Assembly: GCA_013054445.1 (NCBI GenBank)
Contig: JAAMPI010000095.1
Coordinates: 1-64,000 of the forward strand
Reading direction: 5' to 3'
Source of the DNA: Cudoniella acicularis
Taxonomy: Eukaryota; Ascomycota; Leotiomycetes; Helotiales; Helotiaceae
Length of the DNA stretch: 64,000 nt
This document shows positions 12,334 to 23,429 of this stretch, piece by piece. The notes under the pieces were generated by a model. The model was given only the letters and a program-made list of their open reading frames with translations, ran no database searches and was not told where the DNA came from. Both the position numbers and the translations under genes were made by a program. Each line of letters opens with the position of its first letter. Positions within the stretch are counted from its first letter, which is position 1.

Positions 12334-12934
12334 TGTAGTACTTTTGGAACGTTACATTTTGGCATAGCGAGGATAAGGAGCTCGCATTCTAAGCATATAT
12401 CCGGTGATTGGTATTGGGAAATTTTGGGCATTCAAAAAGTACTGGGTATTGTTAGATTAGCACGCATTTGTTACGGCAAATAGCGCAGGGAATGGATGGA
12501 TTATTTGTGGCGTGAAAAAGAGCAAGAGAGCTACATATCAAGTCACTAATATTCGTGATGCTTATTTGTACATTACAGTCCATATTGCATATACTGCATT
12601 GAGATCACAAGATCATATAGGGAATGGATTCCCAACTATGCATGAAATATCTTGCCTTACCCGTGCAGTCAGTTTGCTATTTTGGCAGGACATTATGCTA
12701 GGTCCTGTCCCTCATGGCGAATGCTCGATTTTTGCTTTTCCCGCTGGAAAACATGCATTTCCTGGAAGAGTCGATCAGCCTATGAAACAAGTTTGGGGGC
12801 GAAAAACGCATACGGTATCATCACCGATGTGTGGCTGTTCGCAGTTGGAGAAAATAATGAAGTGTCGCCTGAACTCGAATCCCTTGGTTCTAGAAATTCC
12901 CCATTTCAAGCAAACCAATCTAGACTATTCTTCA
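12334..12934. other. convergent 3' intergenic region
   Basis: Tail-to-tail gap between the transcription factor (plus) and the F-box gene (minus). Open frames here run across antisense sequence of the F-box exon and have no recognisable motif, so I see no gene. Confidence 0.6.
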
Positions 12935-14261
12935 TCATTCGTGCTGGTAGGGTTGGTTTTCGGCATTCTTCGAGGCGGTCAATATCCTTTCTCGATCCAA
13001 AAATATATAGCCCAAAGCTCTATTTTCTTCCTGGCCATACCCTGGAATGCCATGTGTTTTGAACACGTCGTTCCAAGCCCCGATTAGATAATCCTTGTTG
13101 TGAGGTGCTGCATGGTCGAATCCCATAGGGTGGGCTGAGTAGTTGATCCAGTTGCGTCTGTGGCATTTGCCCTTTACTGCCCTAGAGAGAAAGTGCTGCC
13201 GTCTCCAAGGATTTTTGAAGAGGAGTTGCGCCTGTGATGATGCCGTAGGAGCACGAGATACGTGTTGAAACAATTCCAGGCCGACAGACATCCAATACTC
13301 TATTTTTTGATCCTCGTAGGATGCTTTCCACGGCAAGGGATTTTCTGTCATTGGGCTTTCTGGTCTTGATTCTGGTGAGACTAAGAGTTAGAATAAATCG
13401 CAATACTTGAGGTGAGAAGGCGGAGAAAATACCTCTCATAAGAGCCCTAGAAGGTATCTGTAAAGTGGAGAGTTCTCCCGAACAACCCGCCCAGACTTTG
13501 GCGTAGGACTTGTGGAAATATCTTCGAAGGCATGCAACCTCTTCTGCTTCCGAAACGTTGAGATTCGGGATAAATCTTTGCGACAGGCCATATTCGGGAG
13601 CGTAAAGACCTACTTTCTCTTCGAAATACGGCCCGTCCTCATCCTCAGATGTCCTATGTGAGACGAACAAATAGCAGTAGAGCTCAAAGTGGTACAGAGC
13701 TCGATACACACGATAAGCTTCTGCCTGAGATGGAGGTTTATACATTCGAATTGGACCATGGGCCCTCGGATTCACGGGTATTATCTCATTCAAGTAGTTA
13801 TATGCTAAATCCCCAACCATCAATTGACGCTTAAACATAGCGATGAGCGTATCAAGACCCGTCTGTTAGATTTGACTCACACAAACAGGGACAGAGCGGA
13901 GGCTGAAGAAGCGCGCTACTAAGGCTGGTCTTGCTCCCGTTATGTCGTCATAGTCGTCGTAAGAGTACTTTGACGCCTCCTCGACTGCAAAAGCAATATA
14001 TAGAACATCAGGCCGAAGAATATGGAAAAGTATAGTTCGTAGAGCAAGGTGGCGCCGGTCGAGATAAAAATCGTGCCAAGATGGAGACGCCTGGATAAGG
14101 GCGCGGAGAGTAGAGCAATCAGGGATATTTTGGAGAATAAGACTCTTTATTTCAACTGGGAGATCTTCAAGAGTTAAAGGCGGACTAGACGGAGGGGGCG
14201 ATGGTGCTCGTAGATGGTTGCAGCAGCCGCTCGATGAGTTTTCGAGGGGATCTAGCAACAT
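12935..14261 (-). CDS. F-box domain protein
   Basis: Exons on the minus strand: 14261-13881, 13829-13433, 13380-12935, giving 407 residues. An F-box lies at about 30-75 (LTLEDLPVEIKSLILQNIPDCSTLRALIQ is the region; key pattern LPxEI...ILxxI...LRALIQASPSW). The rest is a fungal expansion-type substrate region with no repeat I recognise. Intron 1 (51 nt, GTGAGT...CTAAC...AAG) is phase 0 and contains an in-frame TAA, so a retained intron truncates the protein. Intron 2 (52 nt) has a clean TTCTAAC branch site. The predicted role is substrate choice for an SCF ubiquitin ligase. The gene is divergent from the hydrolase gene, 394 bp away. Confidence 0.8.
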
Positions 14262-14655
14262 GTTTGAATCATGGAAATGTGACTTGAGCTCGAGTCGTCG
14301 GACACTCCCATCGCTTAAGCATACAACCCCTGACCCCTGCAGGGCAGCATATTTGATCTAAGACCCAGCCTCTCTGAATTGGCGATGATCTGCCAGAAAG
14401 ACAACAACAATTGCGCGCATCAAGCCACATTTTAGCCCCCGTCTCGTAGTGCAAATACCCAATACAACCACACAGCACCATTTGCTAGTAAGTAGTCCTC
14501 GTCGCTCTGTTGATGATATCGAACTTGCTGCCATCGGCCACGTTGCAGGCCAGCGGAGTCTTGTGCCGAGGCCTCAAGACCGCGACATCTTTCCCCTTTA
14601 GCTGGGCTTTCCCAAAAGGGTCGTCTTTAGTAATTAACTAATTTTTTCTATAGTC
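14262..14655. promoter_or_regulatory. bidirectional promoter region, F-box gene / hydrolase
   Basis: This 394-bp head-to-head gap must contain both promoters. I see no strong TATA box. A pyrimidine and T-rich stretch (AATTTTTTCTATAGTC) directly precedes the hydrolase start. Confidence 0.4.
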
Positions 14656-15874
14656 ATGGCAAACGAAGCGTCATCTCCCGTATATCTCCCGGCTTTCTCT
14701 ATCTTCACGCGTATCAGACTCGCAATCAGGATTCAGATTTTCAAGTTTCTCGCAAGTACTGCATTGGGTGTTATAAATCTTCCATTTATTCGCGACAATA
14801 AAATACTGCCAACTTTCACCAAAGTATATCCTTGTCAACCAAGCCTCGAGAATCGCATTTTCATCCCAAAGTCTTGCAAAAGTGGAGATGCACTACTTCC
14901 CTTATTTCTGGATATTCACGGCGGGGGGTTTGCTTGTAAGAATATTTGCATTCCTGGTTCTTTATGTTCTTACTTCAAATACACTTTTCAGGGCTGGCCT
15001 ATACTTCTGAAAAAACCCACAGCAGTCTTTTTTTAACCCTGTTAATCCCGAAATCGATTGGAAGAAGAAGATACTGACTCCCTAATCTTCTAGTGATGAG
15101 TCCAATTGGGGATGACAAGTTCTGCTCGTACTTTTCTAACACTAACAAGGTTCTCGTAGTGAGCCTTGACTACCCTAAATCACCTGTTCATAAATTCCCA
15201 GTCCCGAGTGAGGCTCTCGTCGATCTGGTGAAAGCAGTTTTGGAAGACGAATCTCTCCCTATCGATAAAACCAAAGTCGCCATTGGAGGGTTCAGCGCTG
15301 GGGCAAATCTTGCCCTTTCCGTGAGTCAATATGAAAGTTTGCAGGGAAAGATCGGAGGTGTTGTAGCCTATTATCCTCCGGTGGACTTTTCTACTCCCAT
15401 CGGAGTCAGTATGGCAAGTAGACCGAAAGATGCCGGACCAGATATGCTCGAGCATAGTGCTCCGATGTTCAATTGGGGGTATATCAAGCCAGGTCAAGAC
15501 TTGAAGGACCCGAAACTAAGCCCGAAATATGCTCAAAGAGAAAAATTACCACCAAAGCTTTACATTGTTGGATGTGAACACGATTTATTGTGTAGGGACG
15601 CGGAGATCATGGCCGAGAAATTTGCAAATATAGGGACTGGACAGAGGACTGGTTCGGATGATTTGTGGGAGAAGAATGGTGTGAAATGGGAAAAAATCTC
15701 TGGAGAGATACACGGTATGTGTTTAACCAAAAATTTTGGTGAAGAAAATACTGATATAAGTCATTAGGATTCGATGTAATGGTTTCATTTGGAGAAACAA
15801 AGAAACGACGAGAAAAGAGACGGGATGAGATGCATCAGAGTGTCGCCGAATTTTTGTTTCGGGAAGTTTACTGA
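14656..15874 (+). CDS. alpha/beta-hydrolase-3 (HSL-type) esterase
   Basis: Exons: 14656-14935, 15094-15714, 15768-15874, giving 335 residues. The HGGGF oxyanion motif is at 88-92 and is completed by splicing to LMSP. The nucleophile elbow GFSAG has Ser161. Asp257 lies in VGCEHDLL. His300 lies in EIHGF, also rebuilt across a splice junction. The set is the complete hormone-sensitive-lipase-like catalytic triad. An N-terminal hydrophobic/basic segment (about 15-45) could be a membrane anchor or a cap. Substrates in this family are short-chain esters, lactones or secondary metabolites; nothing here narrows that. Intron 1 is 158 nt and holds an ACTGAC branch-like word. Confidence 0.88.
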
Positions 15875-16208
15875 CTAGTGTCATTGTGTCAGGAATCAGT
15901 TTCAACCTGCAATTGATAGGTCAAGTGATTACCACTCTTCAAAGGCTGCCGGTCATGACTTAGAGCACTTTTCACAAATCGATCAAGAAAACTTCCCTTC
16001 ACACAATTTTATTGCTTTATCTACATCGATTTTCCCAGAAATATTGGCATTTAGATTGCTGAGTTAGTCAACTATACCCATCTTCATATTTTTCTTGGAA
16101 ACATTGATTTGAATATTCTTTCATAACTTTCCGTTGAAGAAGTTTTTGGTGAATGAGGGGCTTAAGAGTTACTTCTGGTTGGAATGTCGCATTACCATTT
16201 CCCCAGCA

Positions 16209-16445
16209 TGCCTAGAATGCCCAGCATGTATGCCCAGGCCGGAGGACTTGCTTCGATGTTCAGCTGAGGATGCTTAGGATGCCTAGAGTGTCTGATCTAG
16301 CATTGATGGATTACCCCAATTTGCACCCTAGAGTACTTGAAATGCTTGATATGCCTAGAGTGTCTGTTCTACCGTCATTTGATTCCCCCCCCCCTCTTTT
16401 TTTTTTATAACCCTAGTGCCTAGAATGTCCAGGTCATCTGCTATA
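16209..16445. repeat. degenerate tandem repeat of about 70 bp
   Basis: The word TGCCTAGARTGYC recurs at about 16209, 16280, 16352 and 16418, that is at spacings of 71, 72 and 66 bases. Flanking words are also shared (GATCTAG/TTCTACC, GGATTACCCC/GATTCCCCCC, CCCTAG). The copies are diverged, and the third contains the C9/T10 tract. Confidence 0.65.
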
Positions 16446-16540
16446 TTTTTGATATTCTCTCTCCAATTTCCACCACAACACCAAAATATTCAGACTATCT
16501 ATCCCAGTTTCAATCTACTATCGTATGATTCATACTCCAA

Positions 16541-17017
16541 ATGCCAACTCAAGTGCATAGAACGCCGAGAAATAGCCTGCATATAAAAAACAAGCTTCGA
16601 ACAATTCCCGCTCCCCAGGAGTTCTCAAACCCGATCTCCACTGCGATTCTCCAGACATTTAGCAACAGATTGGTGGCAGACTCTACACAGGTGGTGTTCA
16701 CTAGGGGTTGTTTCACAAATCCAGAAGCCAAGACTCCGGACGAAAGTCCCAAACGCGAGGCACCCGAGCAAACTCGAGCACATGTCCGGCTGGTCTCACC
16801 ATTATTGGCAACATCAAAAACTTCAATCAGAGTCATACCTGGTGATTTCTATTGGGTATTAGAAAATTTTCGCCCAACCAAAAAAAGAATTCGGTTAAGA
16901 TTCAATAGGAAGTCCTCCATTCACAAGGATATACACGGGGGCTTAGTTGTAAATAAGCTCCTTTTGCAAAAAGTTATAGTTCGAACGACAAATTTTGTCC
17001 GGCCAATTTTACGTTGA
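16541..17017 (+). CDS. orphan basic ORF of uncertain status
   Basis: The ORF has 158 codons starting MPTQVHRTPR, is rich in Arg/Lys/Thr, and has no domain, signal peptide or repeat I recognise. It follows a pyrimidine-rich stretch that could be a leader, but an upstream out-of-frame ATG (16525) would be met first by scanning ribosomes. It lies in an otherwise gene-poor gap beside a tandem repeat. It may be a lineage-specific gene or chance. Confidence 0.25.
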   Translation: MPTQVHRTPRNSLHIKNKLRTIPAPQEFSNPISTAILQTFSNRLVADSTQVVFTRGCFTNPEAKTPDESPKREAPEQTRAHVRLVSPLLATSKTSIRVIPGDFYWVLENFRPTKKRIRLRFNRKSSIHKDIHGGLVVNKLLLQKVIVRTTNFVRPILR

Positions 17018-17902
17018 TTTCTGCTACAGTAAGTTATTTGAGTATGATACGGGGCTCTCCATCGGCTGGTAGATATCATCTCTTTTATACCAAAGCCATA
17101 AAAACTTATGCCAAAACGTTACCGAGACGTCATAATAATTCCCCTAAAATGCCAAAATTGCAGTAATTGAAAAGCCGTTCGACCTATACAACAGTCATAA
17201 AATGTTTGAAAAGTTCCTAATACCCGATCCACTAAGATCTAGATTTCTCCGATCTGTTGTCATTCTGTTCGCGTCGCCACCCATAACTGCGCTGTGACTG
17301 TTTGCGATGCCTGACACCGCGAAAAGTGACAGCCAAGGAGTTGGCAAGTCTCAGCAACAGCTACAGCTAAAAGTACCAAGAAATTCGCAGGGTCCTTACC
17401 ACGACGTCTCAAACAGCATTACGACCTCGCTTCGCCAGCCAAGATCTCTTATCAAAGGCTTGATACCTGCGCTGAGGCTCAAAATTCCGCCTCTTCGCTG
17501 ACTACTCGTCCGCGTCGATCGTGTCACTTGGCGTTTGATAAAACATTGGCATGTCTGCCACACGCTAAACTCAAAATCTTCAACCATTCAAGGCCTAAGT
17601 TTGCTGGTTCCAGAGAGGAATCTTGGTTGCTAGATGTTGGGGACGGGCTAGGCCGTGCAGCAAAGGGGGAGGATTCTGAGGCTGGAGGGGCCTTGGCTGT
17701 CTATTACACAATTGACTGCTGTATGCTTTCATATATAGTCTTGCCACTCATGCAACTTCAAAGTGATCTGCAGCTGCGCTCAATCCACTTCCTTCTCTAT
17801 TCTACTTTGAAGCTTGACGCCTCGATCTTTTCTTGATCTAATAAATTAATTATTATTTCCTCGAATTTGAAGTATCCATTACTTCAGTCTCTCTCAGTAA
17901 AC

Positions 17903-18766
17903 ATGCAGCAAAACATCCTTCTCGCCGCCGTCCTGGCTACCTACGCCACTGCCGTCCCACTTAACATCAATCTTGGAGCTTATTCGCCTGCCCTGGTAGT
18001 CGGTGATGGTGAAATATCATTCGGAGGCAAAGCAGATGTGACGAATTTGATGAACGCGCTTGAGGGAGCAGCAGTCAGTGGTGCTGCTGCGAATGGTGCC
18101 GCTGCACCAGCAACTCCGGCGACGACCCAACCAGCACAAGCAGCAGCAGCTCAGCCAGGTACACCGGCTCCTCAGGCTGATGGACAACAAGCGACTCAGA
18201 TTGCTTCTCTTCAGGGTATGGGCAAGGAGATCGCACCCCGCGTTGTCAGGTTGGCGGAAAGAGCGGTTGAGGGAAGGGATTTGTCAGGCTTTGACAGAGC
18301 CTTGAAATACGCGGCCGACGCCATCAAGACCACTCCAGAAATCAACCTTGGTACCGAGGCTTCAGGCGTTGGTATTTTGCAAAAGGCTGGCAGTGCTGCT
18401 GGTGGAACTAACACTGGCACCCAACCGAAGGCGGCCGGAGGTCAAGCACCAGCTCAAGCACCAGCTGCTGCGAAGGTCAAGTCTCGTGATGAGACTGTTT
18501 CCCCCAAGATGAAGACAACAGTTACAACTATGTTCGTTCGTGGAGGACCCGCACCAGGTAAGAAATTCTCTCCCATCAGATGAAATATGGATTGACTAAT
18601 AAAATTTCTAGCATCTAAGGAACGTTCAGCAGTCGGTTCACTAGCAGTCAAGCGAGACCCCAGCCCTGGACTTGATGGCGTTAACTTGAACATGGCCGAA
18701 GGACAAGTTGCCGAGCTGACTTTCGTGGAGACAAGAGCTGTTGGTGCAAATGAGGATGAGGAATAG
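17903..18766 (+). CDS. small secreted Ala-rich protein of unknown function
   Basis: Exons: 17903-18557 and 18612-18766, giving 269 residues. The N terminus MQQNILLAAVLATYATA is a signal peptide with cleavage expected after Ala17 (ATA|VPLN). The mature part has a first block with VVGDGEISFGG, a low-complexity Ala/Pro/Gln/Thr linker (about 55-110), a predicted helical block (RVVRLAERAVEGRDL), a second Ala/Gly/Gln linker and a C-terminal block ending VAELTFVETRAVG. There are no Cys pairs, so it is not a typical Cys-rich effector. The intron has GTAAGA, GACTAAT and TAG signals. Of two possible in-frame starts I chose 17903 because it begins the signal peptide. Confidence 0.8.
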
Positions 18767-19622
18767 ATTGTTATGTTTGATGGATCAAGATTCGACGAGA
18801 GCTGAAATTGTAAATTTGACCTTTTCGCCGCCATGGACTGCACTGTAACTTCTCAAAAATGGGCTTTTTGGCCAAGGCGTATTTCGGCATTTACACTTTA
18901 TCTCAGCATAAAATAGACCTTAAGAAGGCTATTAGAAATATTCGATATACACTATATCATAGAAAGACTTCTTTTAGACATTATTCAGTTCCACTATTTG
19001 CGGACCTGACTTGCGAATTCTTTAGTTACCGTCACAGTGTTTGCAAAGACAAAGTGGGTCTTGATTCAAGGTTCATGCGAACTCTTGTTTGCATGATAGC
19101 ACAGATCGCGAACTGTGCGAGGTGTGGAGCGTCTATGTGGGGGCGCCAAAGGAGAATTGTTCAAATCAAAAAGCGCCCAGAAAACTTCCTACACTCGTGA
19201 AATGCCAAGATAGCGCACCTTTGCGAAGAAGGAATTTAACATGGCTCTCGTGAGGTTATCTCAGTAACTCGCCTTGCGAGCTTCAATTTGCCCCCGAACT
19301 TCTGTGCTCATGACATGGAGTTTTTGAACACGGCTTCCAGACTGTTGTAGCTGCCCGGTTTGAGCGGATGACTTGAAGATGAAATCAACTTGACACTGTA
19401 CCGATTATCTCGAAGCGTCCCGATTCACGTACATTGGAGAAACCTCGACTTCTCTCGCCCAAAGTCCCCTGCCCAATGAATTAGTACTAAAAATTTTTCA
19501 AAATATGAATGAGCTGAGAGCTTCAGAGCCAACTCGACTCCCAAGACATCGGCTCCCGAGACAGCTCCCAGGCCCTCAACTCTCATACAAAAAAAGAAAA
19601 TCAGTATAAGAATAAGCCTTAC
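18767..19622. other. intergenic region without supported gene
   Basis: Convergent gap between the secreted-protein gene and the aldolase gene. A 113-codon ORF at 18859 lacks any recognisable feature and sits in AT-rich DNA just after a stop; I do not call it. Confidence 0.6.
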
Positions 19623-20571
19623 TTACCAAGGGCGATCTTGTGAGGCATCATTCATTTTTTGCGAACCCATAGTCTGCTTCTCATTCAAATATCTTATTTT
19701 TGTTTCGCTCACCCCAGATTGGAGACTAAGCTGAGCATTCCGTAGGATTATGGCATTACTTTGGATGCCCGCATTGATATGTGTATAGACAGCGCGGTAA
19801 ACGGCTTGCTTTATGCTTGTCCCAACAGCTGTGAAGCCATGGTTTGCCATCAAGACCACACTGTGACTATCTCGACCGGATGGTTGGGATGTGGAGAAGG
19901 TAGCTGCAAGGCTAGCACCAAATTTTGGTGTATTTACAAGCATGTCTTGTTGGTCTTCTGGCTGATAAAGATCTGTGATATCGTATAGAGGCACTTCGGT
20001 CCCTGCGACGTTATCAGAGATGATTTCGAACCTTCTTAGAAGAAGACTGGATACCCAAGAAGCCAGCAATATGGAACGCAGGCTGCATTGCGACGCCACT
20101 CATTGTGAATGGTAGTACTGCCTCGGAATGGCTGTGGATCACACTGTTGACGTCGGAAAATTGCTTGTATATTTCGCTATGGATAAATCGTTCTTGATAT
20201 CCTTTACGAGCATTGGGATCAACTGGAGAACTATCAACTACTCGATACTCGATCAAATCTGCAGATGAGGCAACCAAAGCTGGAGCACGATCCCCAGACA
20301 TGACGAATACTTCGGGATTGTCTGGGTGTCTAAAAGACACATGGCCATAAGCGTCAAGGACTTTTTGATGGTGGAGGATATGGTTGGCGGTAATAAGCGT
20401 TTGGAGCGCTGCCTCGCACTGTTCTAAATTAACATCTCTGAACTATACAATGGCTTTGTTTTTTCGTCGGGTGCATGGGTTTTGCGTGATGCGTGTGTTT
20501 AAGATGTTGTTGTCCGATTAAGATGCTTTGAGATGAAAGTGTAATCTTATGCTTACATCTTTTGTCTTCAT
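19623..20571 (-). CDS. class II aldolase/adducin-domain protein
   Basis: Exons on the minus strand: 20571-20557, 20442-20055, 20002-19623, giving 260 residues. The family pattern is clear: AYGHVSFRHP near the N terminus, then IHSHSEAVLPF with two candidate metal-binding His, then a distal MANHGFTAVG with a third His, as in L-fuculose-phosphate aldolase-like class II enzymes. The Glu in HSHSE would be catalytic by family analogy. The first coding exon is just five codons (MKTKD), joined by a 114-nt intron; this start is the least certain part. Intron 2 (52 nt) joins HIAGFLG to TEVPLYD exactly. Substrate unknown. Confidence 0.85.
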
Positions 20572-21371
20572 CCTACTACTCCTCCTTCGATGCTTCTGTG
20601 CCCTGTAATCGTCCTTTCGTGTTGGCGAATCTTGCGTTACGAAAGGATGATGATGCTTGGTGGAGAGAGAGTGCCGCCTCGAGATGTTTGCCGCCACAAC
20701 CGAGGCTGGAAAACGAGGCCCATTTTGCCAAAGTCCAGGAGTCGACGTCAGTTGGCTTCCAAGCATCCAGCCCACGCATCCTGTCGACATCGTATCTGGA
20801 CAAATCCTGCTTGTTAATTGATCCGGACTCTGCACCGATGCTGCACACCCTCAGAGATTGCAAGTGCATGTGTCTCAGGCTAAGTCGTGAGCCTAGAAGT
20901 TGGGATCTCTGTCGCAGAAGCGCGAAAGCCCCAAATAATGGTGGCGATCGTCCCGAAGGAGAAGGTGATGTCTCCGGTGGCGAAGGCATGTACTTCGCGA
21001 GAGCATCAAGCTCAAGGCTGCGATGTCGAATCGGAAATCTTATCTCACATTGTGGCTGTCGTACCTGAGATCAGATGGGTATCATGGACGATCCCAGGCT
21101 TCTCATTCGACTGCCGATCAGGGCAACCTTGATCTGCATGTACTTTATTTTTCCCTCAGAGCCTATGAGCATCACAAACGGGCTGTAGTTCCGGCTCTTG
21201 AAGTTATCCGCCTTCTGGAATCGGATGAAGGGTCCGGCCGCCCCCCCCCACCAACGAAGTACAGCACGCGTTCTGTATCTGATATCGGGAGCTTTTTGAA
21301 TCAATACAAAATAACTGAGTTCCCATGCGTATAAGCCCTTTCTTTGACAGAGAATCTGCTCCTTTTTTGAT
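20572..21371. other. divergent intergenic region with overlapping opposed ORFs
   Basis: The head-to-head gap between the aldolase and RNase T2 genes. It is more GC-rich than most gaps and carries long open frames on both strands (20562-21068 plus, 20576-20989 minus), neither with a recognisable motif. A C10 run lies near 21239-21249. Confidence 0.5.
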
Positions 21372-22745
21372 ATGGCTTTCTTTTCTTCTCGCAATGTAGC
21401 GAGTGCTCTTCTGGCACTGCCAGCCGTTTTGGCAGGGTCACCAAAGTCATGCTCAACCTCTATAATTAGTTGCCCCGCGCCAGCCTCAGTTGATACATGT
21501 TGTGTAAACTCTCCTGGTGGTCAGCTGGTTCAGACACAGTTCTGGGATACTAGCCCCAGCACAGGTATTTGATTAGAGTCATACTATCTGTTTTAATACT
21601 GACTGTTGGAGGTCCATCCAACTCCTGGACAATTCACGGTCTTTGGCCTGATCATTGCGATGGAACCTACGATTCCAATTGCGATCCAAACCGTGCTTAC
21701 ACCAACATTTCTCAAATACTTACTTCATTTGGAAAGACTAGTCTCTTGTCGTACATGAACACCTATTGGGTTGATATCAATGGAAACGACGAGAGTTTCT
21801 GGGAGCACGAGTGGGAAAAGCATGGCACATGTATTAGTACCTTGAACCCAAGCTGTTACACTAGTTACATTCCAACTCAAGAGGTTCCGGACTTCTTTCA
21901 AAAAACTGTCGACCTTTTCAAGACCTTGGACAGTTATACGGTATGAATCGAACCTTCTGCAATGTAGCTATGCTAACAAATATGCCAGGCCTTAGCACAA
22001 GCAGGAATTGTCCCTTCAACCACAGCCACTTACACATCAGCTCAAATCCAAGCTGCATTAAAGGCTGCATTTGGCGTGACAGCAACTATACAATGCTCGT
22101 CGGGCGCGCTCGACGAAATTTGGTATTCATTTTATGTCGAAGGATCACTCCAAACGGGTATTTTCGTTCCAACTACCCCGGTGGGATCTACATCGAGCTG
22201 CTCATCTTCTGGAATTAAATATCTTCCTAAATCTGGGAGTGCTGCATCTACCACGACACCTTCCTCACCTACCACTACCACGCCGTCTGCACCTTCCGGG
22301 ACCACATCACCGGGTTCTTCTCCTACCGGAGGAAGTGGAACGTTTAGTGGTTCCGGCTATTTGAATGCATTTACAAGCAGCGCCCAAACAGGATGCCTTA
22401 TAAGTGCGGGAACTTGGTACACAAGTGGAACTTGTGCAACTTATACTGCAACTGCGTCAGGTAAATCAAGCTTCTAGAATATTTTTGTATATGAAAACTG
22501 ATATATCTCCTATAGGTAGTGGCTTCACCTTAACATCATCTAAAGGAAGTTGTGGTATCTCAGGATCGATATTCTCGTGTGGCTCTGGCGTTACCGCCTC
22601 TGTTTTCACGGCTGTTAATGGCTACCTGTCGTATGGTGGAAGCTCGACCTTTTATGCTAGTGCCGTTCCGAGCGGCTCAACGCAACAAAAGGTTTATACA
22701 ACCTCAAACAGCGTGAGCGTTAGTTTCCAGTGGCAAGGGAAATAG
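21372..22745 (+). CDS. secreted ribonuclease T2 with C-terminal extension domain
   Basis: Exons: 21372-21564, 21612-21940, 21989-22460, 22516-22745, giving 407 residues. A signal peptide (MAFFSSRNVASALLALPAVLAG) is followed by a Cys-rich RNase T2 core. The CAS-1 motif WTIHGLWPDHC has His73; the CAS-2 motif FWEHEWEKHGTC has His130, Glu131 and His135. These are the residues used for cyclic-phosphate RNA cleavage in the family. After about residue 255 comes a Ser/Thr/Pro-rich linker, then a roughly 115-residue Gly/Ser-rich domain with Cys (AGTWYTSGTCATY, GSCGISGSIFSCGSG), comparable to the extra C-terminal domain of larger fungal T2 enzymes (Rny1-like). All introns are 47-55 nt. Expected place: secretory pathway, vacuole or outside the cell. 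Confidence 0.93.
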
Positions 22746-23153
22746 ATGACAATAACTCAGAGTAATAATCATAAAATGAACTCTTTCAATCTAGAAAGGG
22801 TGGCTTATGCCACAGGACTTAGATAGTGTGATAAAACGAGTTCAGAATATTCTTGGGATGCATAAATGATGTATTCAAGGCGATTTATGCCCGTCAAATG
22901 AGTATTAATCGGAAAAAGGAGCCACTGGGTGGAAAAACCTAGTGAAGTGAGTCACTGGTGTAATTGCTGGTGTTGTAGTTGATGATTTGCGGATTCAACG
23001 ACCAGCGGCCAACGATCCCTATATATGAGATAGAAAGTTCCCCAAGACACTTGAACCCACAGAGCTGTCTACTTTGCGCTTAAAGGGTTTAGAATGTTCT
23101 TTTCAGCCGCCGTCCATGCAAAATGGAGCACGAGGTACCTACAGAATTCAGCA

Positions 23154-23161
23154 TCACGTGA
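23154..23161. promoter_or_regulatory. TCACGTGA E-box, distal
   Basis: Perfect palindrome of the class bound by bHLH factors (Cbf1-like consensus RTCACRTG), 269 bp before the archaemetzincin ATG. The flanking A makes the same nine bases as the proximal copy. Binding is inferred. Confidence 0.4.
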
Positions 23162-23314
23162 TAAATCTTATCACATATGTTCCTAGAGCTATCTCATGAA
23201 TGACTCTTTATATTTAAACTTCTTCACTCATCAGATTCCGAGAATTATTTTCAATATCCACTTTTTATGACTCATATCAAAGCAAAGCTTACCGCCTCAG
23301 ACGTTTGCCTAAAA

Positions 23315-23322
23315 TCACGTGA
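23315..23322. promoter_or_regulatory. TCACGTGA E-box, proximal
   Basis: Second perfect palindrome, 108 bp before the archaemetzincin ATG and 161 bp from the first. Same class as above; function inferred from sequence only. Confidence 0.45.
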
Positions 23323-23429
23323 CTAACATTTCCTGTTCACTTTGAGGTTGCTCTTGACTCAATTCGCTCGTTGCTCTCTTATTTAAGGGCTCTGCAGAAC
23401 ACACTCTGTTGTGAAAAGATCCATTCACC

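Larger units (their letters stand above)
15875..17902. other. 2-kb gene-poor region
   Basis: It contains a degenerate 70-bp tandem repeat (16209-16440), a C9 run followed by T10 near 16386-16406, a 158-codon orphan ORF (16541-17017) and a 64-codon ORF at 17307. The final 100 bases are AT-rich and pyrimidine-rich and precede the secreted-protein gene. Confidence 0.6.
22746..23429. other. intergenic region with two E-boxes
   Basis: Between the RNase T2 and archaemetzincin genes. Its clearest content is two identical ATCACGTGA words (listed separately) upstream of the archaemetzincin start; otherwise AT-rich with no supported ORF. Confidence 0.6.

Noticed and set aside
20562..21068. 168-codon plus and 137-codon minus ORFs overlapping each other
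   Set aside because: Neither shows a motif, a signal peptide or a splice link to the aldolase or RNase genes; opposed long frames are expected in GC-richer DNA.
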